Shown here piece by piece: positions 1 through 5,718 of a stretch of 19,033 bases of DNA (position 1 is its first letter; each line of letters opens with the position of its first letter). This DNA comes from Proteobacteria bacterium ST_bin11 (GTDB lineage Bacteria; Pseudomonadota; Gammaproteobacteria; Methylococcales; Methylomonadaceae), in assembly GCA_002083615.1 (NCBI GenBank), contig MSXO01000045.1, positions 1 to 19,033 of the forward strand, given 5' to 3'. Made by a program: the position numbers and the translations under genes. A model generated the notes under the pieces. It had not been told where the DNA came from. It made no database searches and saw nothing but the letters and a program-made list of their open reading frames with translations.

Positions 1-233
1 GCCGGAACAAATTTGAGTATTGAAGCATTGCTTTTCAAATAAGCATCCCATGTTTCCAACAAATCAATAATTTGTGCATCCGAAGCAATAGTAATACCCT
101 GCTCTGGTGATGCCGCATTAATAATTTTCAAAAACGGGAAACCAGTTTCAAAACTTTTAAGCTGATAAACAATTTGTGATTCTGAAATACATTTTTCACT
201 AATTTGCTGTAAATCGTTGTTTGATAGCATCAT
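1..233 (-). CDS. DUF4301-like protein, N-terminal fragment (runs off window)
   Basis: Reading the minus strand from an ATG at 233 (a second ATG lies at 230) gives an open frame of about 77 codons that leaves the window. The peptide begins MMLSNNDLQQISEKCISE and contains FETGFPFLKIINAASP. This resembles the start of DUF4301 proteins, which are found mostly in Bacteroidetes and are usually around 500 residues; their function is unknown. Only the first sixth or so would be present here. Codons are AT-rich and the region is about 32% GC by hand count, clearly lower than the 50%+ genes further right. No strong Shine-Dalgarno precedes the start, which is normal for Bacteroidetes. The family call is from memory of the N-terminal motif and is moderate. 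The foreign base composition is directly visible. Confidence 0.55.
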   Translation of the reverse strand, partial: MMLSNNDLQQISEKCISESQIVYQLKSFETGFPFLKIINAASPEQGITIASDAQIIDLLETWDAYLKSNASILKFVP

Positions 234-291
234 GTTATAATTTTTGATGTTGTAAATTTTGTTATATGTATCGATACAATTAATTAAACGC

Positions 292-299
292 CAAAAGTA
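292..299 (-). promoter_or_regulatory. Possible Bacteroidetes-type -7 box
   Basis: On the minus strand this reads TACTTTTG, matching the Bacteroidetes -7 consensus TAnnTTTG, about 59 bp upstream of the ATG at 233. A matching -33 TTG/TTTG at the usual distance is not obvious, possibly because the AT-rich segment ends near position 300. An 8-bp motif in AT-rich DNA can occur by chance, so confidence is low. Confidence 0.3.
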
Positions 300-769
300 C
301 GGCTACATTTGGCCACCTCGAAAAAACATCCTATGAAAAAAAGCGGCAACCCAATGCTGCTGATACCCGCCATGATAGAGCTTCTTTGCCGCCGAAAAAG
401 GGCATTGATCTGCCCACAGCGAGGATTGTGGTGTGATATCCGACTCCGTAGTCTTTACCAAAATCATTCCCACTTTAGAAAAACACGGATATCCGATTGA
501 TTCCCGTATGAGTTACCGTTCGGCATAATTCTTCATTATATTCATATGGCAACAATGCATCGGCTTTGGAGCTAAACAGAAATTCTATATCATGATTGAC
601 TGCTTATGGTCGATTGTGTTGAAAAAACCTGTTTTTTTCGAGTCCCAACTACTTTTGCAGTTTAAGCAAATTGTAAGTTATTGCTTTTCTTCTTAATTAA
701 TTTTCTGCTTTAACCCAATTTTCCAACAATGGCCATTTTCGACACAATCAGCCAGTTCCTGCCAATGTA
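300..769. other. Gene-poor stretch with no supported feature
   Basis: No open frame here gives a recognisable protein. The plus-strand frame at 309-500 has irregular composition and no family resemblance. A short stretch in another plus frame near 430-525 (reading FTKIIPTLEKHGYPID) looks protein-like but is closed by stops on both sides and could be a remnant of a gene I cannot name. Base composition changes from AT-rich to mixed in this interval, so it may hold the junction between two DNA origins. Confidence 0.4.
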
Positions 770-1304
770 ATGCTGACTTTTCTCAAGACACCTCTTCTAG
801 CTGAATTAGTATCCAGAATATGGTTTTTCACCAACTTGGTAAGCCTTGGGATGGGGTGTTGATGTTCAAAGCGTTGGTCATCGCCAGCCTCTACAATTTG
901 AGCGACGAGCAACTGGAATTTCAAATCGAAGAGCGGCGCAGTTTCCAGCGTTTTATCGGTTTGTCGGATGCCAAGCATGCCCCGGATCGTAACAGTTTCT
1001 GGCAGTTTCGCGAGTCAATCAAAGAACTGAAACTCACCAAAGCCTTATTCAACGAATTCAACCGCCAAATGGATCGCGACGGTATGATCGCCCGCAAAGG
1101 TCAACTGATCGTCGGCAGCTTCGTCACAGCACCCGCTCCAAAACCCGTTGCCGGGTCGAACACGCGTTTGCCTGGAGGGTGCAATGGAGCGGAAAGTCAG
1201 TCCGTTGCATCGGCCTGGCTCGCTCGGAAGTGCGTATCGGTTTCGTGAACTTGGTTTGCAACATGAGGCGTTTTTGCGCTATTCGCAGGGTAGCTGCGTC
1301 TTGA
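770..1304 (+). pseudogene. IS5-family transposase remnant, catalytic core deleted
   Basis: Three frames must be joined. From 770 comes MLTFLKTPLLAELVSRI; from 820 comes the N-terminal DNA-binding part with LMFKALVIASLYNLSDEQL and then RRSFQRFIGLSD; from about 1140 to the stop at 1302-1304 comes RVEHAFAWRVQWSGKS followed by RCIGLARSEVRIGFVNL. The first two blocks match the N-terminus and the third the C-terminus of IS5-family transposases, which are usually 300-350 residues. At about 1118-1140 the frame passes from the conserved QLIV motif, where the first catalytic aspartate should follow, straight to the C-terminal block, so most of the DDE core (roughly 150-170 residues) is missing. A frameshift near 815-825 separates the first two blocks. 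The element cannot make an active enzyme. I did not find convincing terminal inverted repeats. Confidence 0.8.
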
Positions 1305-1309
1305 TGCCG

Positions 1310-1338
1310 CCCATAGGGGCCGAAAAGGCTCCTATGGG
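1310..1338. terminator. Strong 12-bp hairpin after the transposase remnant
   Basis: CCCATAGGGGCC (1310-1321) and GGCTCCTATGGG (1327-1338) form a 12-bp stem with one G-T wobble around a GAAAA loop. It starts six bases after the transposase stop codon. No run of T follows on the plus strand, so it is a poor intrinsic terminator by the usual rule. It may instead be a structural end of the insertion sequence or a block to read-through from outside. Confidence 0.5.
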
Positions 1339-1555
1339 AAGATGATTGTTTGGAAAAGTTGGCTTCTGAGGCCCTTTCAAACCTCGCAAACAATTATTAT
1401 TGGATTATTATTAGAGGTATCCTAAGGTTAAATTTGACTGTTAGCTAATCAAGTCTGCGCACACAAGCTGACGTCAATCTTAAATTATCGCGGCACGCTG
1501 GTTGTTTTAGGCGATAATTAAAGTTTATTTTCAACTCTCCTCGCAAGATTTCTCA

Positions 1556-2875
1556 ATGACAAAACTGTTACTCGCGTTTTTGGTAGCTCTGATATGGGGA
1601 AGCCCCGCTTTTTGCCAGGATTTACTGGAAACCTATCAGCTGGCGAAAGCCAATGATCCGGAGTTTAAAAGCTCCGACATTAATAAACTAGCCACCGCAG
1701 AGATCAAGTCGCAAAGTATCGCGCAAATGCTGCCCAATCTTTCCTTCAGTGCCAACAGCACTCGCAGTCAGGCAACCAGCAGCTTCTTGGGCAGATCCGT
1801 AGAACAAGAATTTTGGGACCACAAATTAGGCTTTACCTTAAAGCAGCCGGTATTTCATTGGGACCACTGGGTTCAGCTAGATCAGGCCGACAATAAAATT
1901 GCCCAGGCCGAAGCCCAATTCCAAGCCAAACAACAAAACTTAATGCGCAGAACTGCCGAGGCTTATTTCAATATATTGGCAGCCCAAGACAATCTCGAAT
2001 TTGCCAACTCGGAAAAAAAATCTATCGAAAAGCAATTAGAGCAAGCCAAACAACGCTTCGACGTCGGCATCATAGCCATCACCGATGTCTATGAAGCCCA
2101 AGCCGGCTACGACAGAGCCCTAGCCAGCGAGATTGAAGCGCAAAACCTTTTGGATAATAGCAAGGAAGCCTTGCGGGAAATCATAGGCGAAAACGCTGCG
2201 GATCTAAGCGGTTTACAGCCGCAAATCCCACTCAGTCCACCCGCACCCGAGGATTTGTCATCTTGGTCGAATGCCGCGGAGAGCAATAATTTCTCCATCG
2301 TTGCGCAAATTAATCAGGCCGAGTTCATCCGAAAAAGCGTTGAACTGCAACAGTCTAAACATTTACCGACCTTTGATATTATCGCTCAATACAACGACAC
2401 GGACACTACCAACCTATTCGGCTTGCGCGGTGATAATCAAAGCGTCGGTTTACAGATGAATCTCCCCTTGTACGAAGGCGGCGGCACGCTGTCCCGCAGT
2501 CGCCAGGCTGCGTACGAGTATGAAGCAGCCAAGGAAGACTTGATTAAGGTGAAACGCAGCATCAATCGCGGCGTTAAAGACGCCTTTCGGGGCGTAGTTT
2601 CCAGCATCAGCAGAGTCAACGCGCTGGAGGCCACCAGCAAATCCGCTGCAATGGCCGTGGAAGCCGCCGAAGCCGGTTTTGAAGTGGGCACTCGCACCAT
2701 GGTGGACGTGCTCGCTGAACAACGCAACCTTTTTAGAGCCAAAAGCGATCACGCCAGAAGCCGCTATGACTATCTAATTAACGGCATCAAACTCAAGGAA
2801 GCCGCCGGCAGTCTGAATGAAGAGGACCTGCAACAGATCAATCAATATTTGCAGGGAACGCTGAGTAAGAACTAG
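1556..2875 (+). CDS. TolC-family outer membrane efflux/secretion channel
   Basis: The 439-residue protein is the outer membrane channel component of type I secretion or tripartite efflux systems: a trimer spanning the outer membrane with a long helical periplasmic tunnel. It opens with a signal peptide (MTKLLLAFLVALIWGSPAFC, cleavage near residue 20) and DLLETYQLAKANDPEF, the usual start of mature TolC-type proteins. Two OEP repeats follow. The first has a long helical hairpin around residues 105-210 with QLEQAKQRFDVGIIAITDV; the second has the matching SAAMAVEAAEAGFEVGTRTM at about 360-380, followed by VDVLAEQRNLFRAKSDH. The paired F-DVG-I-D / F-EVGTRT-VDVL motifs are typical. Length fits TolC (E. 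coli 493, many others 430-470). The start is the first ATG giving a signal peptide; its Shine-Dalgarno is weak. No inner-membrane transporter or adaptor gene is adjacent, so the partner must be encoded elsewhere and the symbol tolC would be a guess on orthology. Confidence 0.93.
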   Translation: MTKLLLAFLVALIWGSPAFCQDLLETYQLAKANDPEFKSSDINKLATAEIKSQSIAQMLPNLSFSANSTRSQATSSFLGRSVEQEFWDHKLGFTLKQPVFHWDHWVQLDQADNKIAQAEAQFQAKQQNLMRRTAEAYFNILAAQDNLEFANSEKKSIEKQLEQAKQRFDVGIIAITDVYEAQAGYDRALASEIEAQNLLDNSKEALREIIGENAADLSGLQPQIPLSPPAPEDLSSWSNAAESNNFSIVAQINQAEFIRKSVELQQSKHLPTFDIIAQYNDTDTTNLFGLRGDNQSVGLQMNLPLYEGGGTLSRSRQAAYEYEAAKEDLIKVKRSINRGVKDAFRGVVSSISRVNALEATSKSAAMAVEAAEAGFEVGTRTMVDVLAEQRNLFRAKSDHARSRYDYLINGIKLKEAAGSLNEEDLQQINQYLQGTLSKN

Positions 2876-3173
2876 CCCACCCGTGGCGTGCTCGAAGCCG
2901 CTCGTTAACATCGCCGGTTTTGCCGCTCCCAATGCCGGGCGTTATTAGCTCAGCCATATTCTTATCATTTAGGTTTCCACTGTAACCGGTAAATGTGCAG
3001 CTGACAGCAAGCTTAAGATATAGTGAGTTTCCAAACCTTTGCTATTTGCGGGAACCATACGCTTTACTTCGTTTACCGCATCCTCAATGGCTAAGGCCGC
3101 ATGCAGCCAAGATCGAGCGGCAAACAGCCCGGCCAGCCTTAATCGATTCTTTCTACTATCGCACAGCCATTCT

Positions 3174-3299
3174 TAGCCTTGGGCGCAAGCCTTTTAAGCT
3201 CCGGCACGAGACTTTTCGCTATCGTCGCAAGGCTTTTAGCGTTGCGGACAAGCCTAAAAGCCTTGCTGGCTCAGTTAAAAGCTTTGCGGGCAACTCGAA
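3174..3299. repeat. Degenerate 21-bp tandem repeat tract (about 6 units)
   Basis: Cutting the sequence every 21 bases aligns six units that begin AGC/AAG/CGC and end with TTT or AAA: AGCCTTGGGCGCAAGCCTTT, then units containing GAGACTTTT, CGCAAGGCTTTT, GCGGACAAGCCTAAA, GGCTCAGTTAAA and GCGGGCAACTCG. Period 21 preserves reading frame, so one frame gives a heptapeptide series (SLGRKPF, KLRHETF, RYRRKAF, SVADKPK, SLAGSVK, SFAGNSN) and another a leucine-rich heptad pattern. Either the tract once coded for a repeat protein, or it is a non-coding repeat. I see no start signal that would favour coding. Confidence 0.6.
3227..3266. repeat. Perfect 13-bp inverted repeat within the 21-bp tract
   Basis: GCAAGGCTTTTAG (3227-3239) is exactly complementary to CTAAAAGCCTTGC (3254-3266) around a 14-base loop. 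The arms lie in neighbouring 21-bp units, so the repeat family changes orientation in the middle of the tract. As RNA this would form a stable stem. It is not followed by a T run. Confidence 0.7.
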
Positions 3300-3490
3300 T
3301 TTATTTGTTCGCCGGGCACAACACCTCCCGCGCTTTGGTTGGTGGGCAAATTTCCCCAACGATCAATCCCGTGTGGGGAAAAAAAACGTGCCTAACAATC
3401 CAGTTACCTGACCTGTTTAAATTTCCAACCAAAAGTAGTCGTAGGGTGATGAGTTTACGAGGCGCACCGGTCGCGATGGCTTCCTAAGAA

Positions 3491-3520
3491 TTGCGCCTTA
3501 CAGCCTTATGCGAGGCGCAA
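3491..3520. repeat. REP-like hairpin
   Basis: TTGCGCCT (3491-3498) and AGGCGCAA (3513-3520) are exact inverted repeats around a 14-base loop. The wider block from GTAGGGTG near 3441 to CACCCTAT near 3565, followed by GGCCTTGCC, has the same kind of edges as the REPIN-like element at 4507-4591, which ends GCGCCCTAC before an identical GGCCTTGCC. I take it as a diverged member of one repeat family. Confidence 0.45.
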
Positions 3521-3703
3521 CAACGCGAACGGAACGCCAGACGGCAGCACCTTATACCCTCCGCACCCTATGGCCTTGCCACCATGACCATTTTGAGTGA
3601 CGAAGCGTGAGTCATAAGATAAATCAGTCCACGTTATGAGTGACCACGTCGTTAGCCTTTTCCGATCAATGAAAGAACGGAGCACCGACCGAAGCGTTTT
3701 CTC

Positions 3704-3719
3704 TGGCACGACTCCTGCT
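3704..3719 (+). promoter_or_regulatory. Sigma-54 (RpoN) promoter for the PEP-CTERM gene
   Basis: TGGCAC-GACTC-CTGCT matches the sigma-54 consensus TGGCAC-N5-TTGCW at all but one position, with the GG and GC doublets separated by exactly 10 bases. It lies 51 bp upstream of the ATG at 3771 on the same strand. Many PEP-CTERM genes are known to be driven by sigma-54 with the PrsK/PrsR two-component pair, so position and context agree. I could not define the upstream activator site. The repeated GAGTGAC words at about 3595-3655 are candidates only. Confidence 0.7.
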
Positions 3720-3770
3720 TGATAAATTTCACCGGCGATTTGCCTTTACTACAGCCCCTTTGGAGGAAAC

Positions 3771-4349
3771 ATGCTACGCACCCTAACCGCCGTTCTATTT
3801 CTGTTGCTGCTTCCCCTGCACAGTAGCAGCGCTGCTTCTCTCGTCACCGATGCTAACGGTATCTTGACTGGAGCACGCGACATTGAGTATCTGGGTAACA
3901 AGTACGATGTGTTCATCGGTGACGGCTCGTGCGTAGGTTTATTTGATGGCTGTGATGCCCAGAGTGATTTTCCATTCCAGGCTAGCGACTCCTTAGGGGC
4001 GAGTAGCGCTTTGCTGGCGTTGATAGTATCCGATGGTCGTTTCACCTTCGATCCTTTAAGGATATCCGGGTGTAGCTCAGACAGTTGCGCGATACATTTA
4101 CCCTTCCTTCGCCTGACCCAGGACGTGCTAGCCGACACCATCTTCATATTACCGTCTAACTCCCCTCTGCAGGCCATCGATCGACTGTTCGTCAGCGATA
4201 ATACGGCCGTCTTCATAGAAAGCACTTATGCGGTCTGGACCCAGCAGCCAACCACCACCGTCCCCGAACCTAGCACCCTAATGCTGCTCGGAATCGGTCT
4301 ATTGGGTCAGCGCTGGCTGCGTACGGGCACCAAAAGACTTCCTGCCTAA
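3771..4349 (+). CDS. PEP-CTERM sorting domain protein (exosortase substrate)
   Basis: This 192-residue exported protein is a predicted substrate of exosortase (EpsH/XrtA type), which recognises a C-terminal PEP-CTERM signal in species that make extracellular polysaccharide. An N-terminal signal peptide, MLRTLTAVLFLLLLPLHSSS, precedes a roughly 140-residue passenger domain I do not recognise; it has three cysteines spread over GDGSCVGLFDGCDAQ and SGCSSDSCAIH. The C-terminus is diagnostic: VPEPST at 164-169, a hydrophobic helix LMLLGIGLLG, then a basic tail RWLRTGTKR. A strong GGAGGAAAC ribosome binding site sits directly before the ATG, which fixes the start. The gene is monocistronic, behind a sigma-54 promoter, and convergent with the broken reverse transcriptase. 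The exosortase itself is not in this window. The sorting call is firm; the passenger function is unknown. Confidence 0.92.
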   Translation: MLRTLTAVLFLLLLPLHSSSAASLVTDANGILTGARDIEYLGNKYDVFIGDGSCVGLFDGCDAQSDFPFQASDSLGASSALLALIVSDGRFTFDPLRISGCSSDSCAIHLPFLRLTQDVLADTIFILPSNSPLQAIDRLFVSDNTAVFIESTYAVWTQQPTTTVPEPSTLMLLGIGLLGQRWLRTGTKRLPA

Positions 4350-5380
4350 CGACATCACCTAACCCGGCCGTACACCAGCGCCGCCAGCGTTGCCGGTACT
4401 GCCCCAGAACCGTGGCCAGCTCAGCCGAGCTGGCTTTTCTCCGGATCTGTTGCTCAACAAGCCGGTGCAGTGTTTCAACGTGTTTGCTGACGGTGGCGGC
4501 AGTTATGTAGGGCGCATTAGCGATAGCGTAATGCGCCGAATGATTTAAGGCCACCATACGGCGCAATGCGGCTGCGCCTATTGCGCCCTACGGCCTTGCC
4601 GATGAAGGTTTTGGCGGGGTGTTGTTTGAGTTTCAGGCGGTTGAAGGTTTGATTCAAGACCTTGATCGCCCGGCGGTTTTGCCAGCGGGTTTTGCTCAAG
4701 ATCAGGATGTCGTCCATGTAGCGCACGTAGTAGAGGCCCGGCTGCCGACTCAGTTGGTCGTCCAGGGCTTTGAGGTATAAGGCGGCCAACAGCGGGCTGA
4801 TGGCGCAACCGCGCGCGATGCCTTGTTCGATATCCCGATATTCCCCGCCGGCCTCCACGGTGCGTCGCACGATCGCGTAGCAGTAGCGCCTGAGCAGCGG
4901 TTCGGCGATCTGGTCGGCAAACTGGTTAAGCAGCGTGTATTGGTCGATGGCTTGGTAGTAGCTCTTGACATCGGTTTTGCAGACAAAGCGGTATTCGCCC
5001 AGTGTGGCCTGGATCTGGGTCACGGCGCGCTTGAGGCCGCCATGACCTTTGACATGCATGCAAGACGGCGACACGGTCAGCTTGTCCTGCAGCAATACGC
5101 TCAACAGTTTGATCACCACCGCGTCTTCGGCCGCCCACAGATGCACGACTTCGCCGTTTTTTTTACCCAGTCTATGCTGAGGGGCGAATCGATAGTCGCC
5201 GCAACGGATTTCAGCCAACAGCCCGGTCTTGCGCGCCGGCCAATGCCGTCGCAAGTGCCAGATATCGGCGTCGGCCGGGAAATGCCGACGTTGCCGACAG
5301 ACGCTACTGAAGGCTTGCTGCAGTTGCGCGGGACTGATGGATAAAGCGTGGTTGTTAGGCGGTTTTCGCGGTGCGGTCAT
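4340..5380 (-). pseudogene. Stand-alone reverse transcriptase, interrupted by a REPIN-like element
   Basis: From the ATG at 5380 an open frame runs to 4517 and encodes most of an RNA-directed DNA polymerase. Visible blocks, numbered from that ATG: KTDVKSYYQAID near 135-146 (RT motif A, first catalytic Asp), GIARGCAISPLL near 187-198, and VRYMDDILIL near 219-228 with the YMDD active site. QHPAKTFIGK follows, and then the sequence enters the 4507-4591 element. Beyond it, on the same strand, a thumb-like C-terminal piece resumes (TVSKHVETLHRLVEQQIRRK through GQYRQRWRRWCTAGLG, about 4505-4350). The expected conserved GFDFLGYHF-like block between them is missing, so the insertion came with a deletion of about 20 codons. 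The remaining frame runs without a stop into the antisense of the PEP-CTERM gene. The SP (not SQ) in motif 4 argues against a DGR enzyme. No retron hallmarks, and no intron RNA or maturase X domain, were seen. It resembles a group of small free-standing RTs of unknown role. Confidence 0.8.
4507..4591. mobile_element. 85-bp REPIN-like element with 10-bp terminal inverted repeats
   Basis: The element begins GTAGGGCGCA (4507-4516) and ends with its exact complement TGCGCCCTAC (4582-4591). Inside are two hairpins: GGCGCATTA/TAATGCGCC around a 9-base centre at about 4511-4537, and GGCGCAAT/ATTGCGCC at about 4560-4588. A pair of REP-type hairpins in opposite orientation inside one short palindromic unit is the architecture of REPINs, which are mobilised by RAYT transposases. 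It sits inside the reverse transcriptase gene and has removed part of it. No RAYT gene is present in the window. Confidence 0.7.
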
Positions 5381-5417
5381 GGTCAAGCTGGAAAGTGTTA
5401 GTTTTTTTTACACTCCA

Positions 5418-5429
5418 ATTGGCGCCAAT
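5418..5429. promoter_or_regulatory. 12-bp perfect palindrome upstream of the RT gene
   Basis: ATTGGCGCCAAT is a perfect palindrome 38 bp upstream of the RT start. On the minus strand a TTGACA hexamer (5451-5456) lies upstream, with a weak -10 candidate AGTGAT 17 bases on, so the palindrome would overlap the transcription start as an operator might. This is positional inference only; a 12-bp palindrome can arise by chance. Confidence 0.3.
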
Positions 5430-5718
5430 CACTGGCTTTATAGTGCGAAGTGTCAAGCGAAAAATCTTTATTTTGTTTGATTTCAATCAATTAACGCCAT
5501 TATCCCTGCTGATGATGGTGAATATGGCGCTGTCAGGTTTTTTTACAACATGCCCCCATGCATGCCTTCGTCTTGTTGACCAAGTCCTTTAGCTTGGCAT
5601 TATTCAAGCGTCACCTCAGGCTTTCTACTCACTGATTTGTTTGGCATTTTGAGTAGATTGTCCTGCGATTATTCAACCCAGATTCGGGCTAAACCCTCAT
5701 CCATCGTTTAATTTACCG
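5430..5718. other. Gap between the RT gene and recD, no gene seen
   Basis: The sequence is AT-rich and stop-rich in all frames. A 7-bp inverted repeat (CTACTCA at 5625-5631, TGAGTAG at 5650-5656, 18-base loop) lies about 60 bases past the recD stop, but it lacks a T run, so I do not call it a terminator. No retron-like or template-repeat structure was recognised upstream of the RT. Confidence 0.4.

Larger units (their letters stand above)
2876..3440. other. Intergenic stretch holding a repeat tract
   Basis: No convincing gene lies between tolC and the REP-like region. A 138-codon plus-strand frame starting at 2995 is open, but no ribosome binding site precedes it and its only pattern is the heptapeptide periodicity produced by the 21-bp repeats at about 3174-3299. 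No clear rho-independent terminator for tolC was seen. Confidence 0.4.

Noticed and set aside
309..500. 63-codon plus-strand frame
   Set aside because: No plausible ribosome binding site, the start codon is not ATG, and the sequence has no recognisable domain.
3174..3299. CRISPR-like array
   Set aside because: The units are contiguous 21-mers without spacers, and they differ from each other throughout; no cas gene is present.
2995..3411. 138-codon open frame over the repeat tract
   Set aside because: No ribosome binding site, odd composition, and its only pattern is explained by the 21-bp DNA repeat; kept only as a possible origin of the repeat.
4823..5344. 173-codon plus-strand frame antisense to the RT gene
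   Set aside because: The minus strand carries clear RT motifs; this is a shadow of its codon bias.
4517..5430. Diversity-generating retroelement or retron
   Set aside because: RT motif 4 has SP rather than SQ, no template/variable repeat pair was seen, and no msr/msd-like structure or retron-specific motif was found upstream.
5625..5656. Terminator after recD
   Set aside because: Only a 7-bp stem with an 18-base loop and no T run on either strand.
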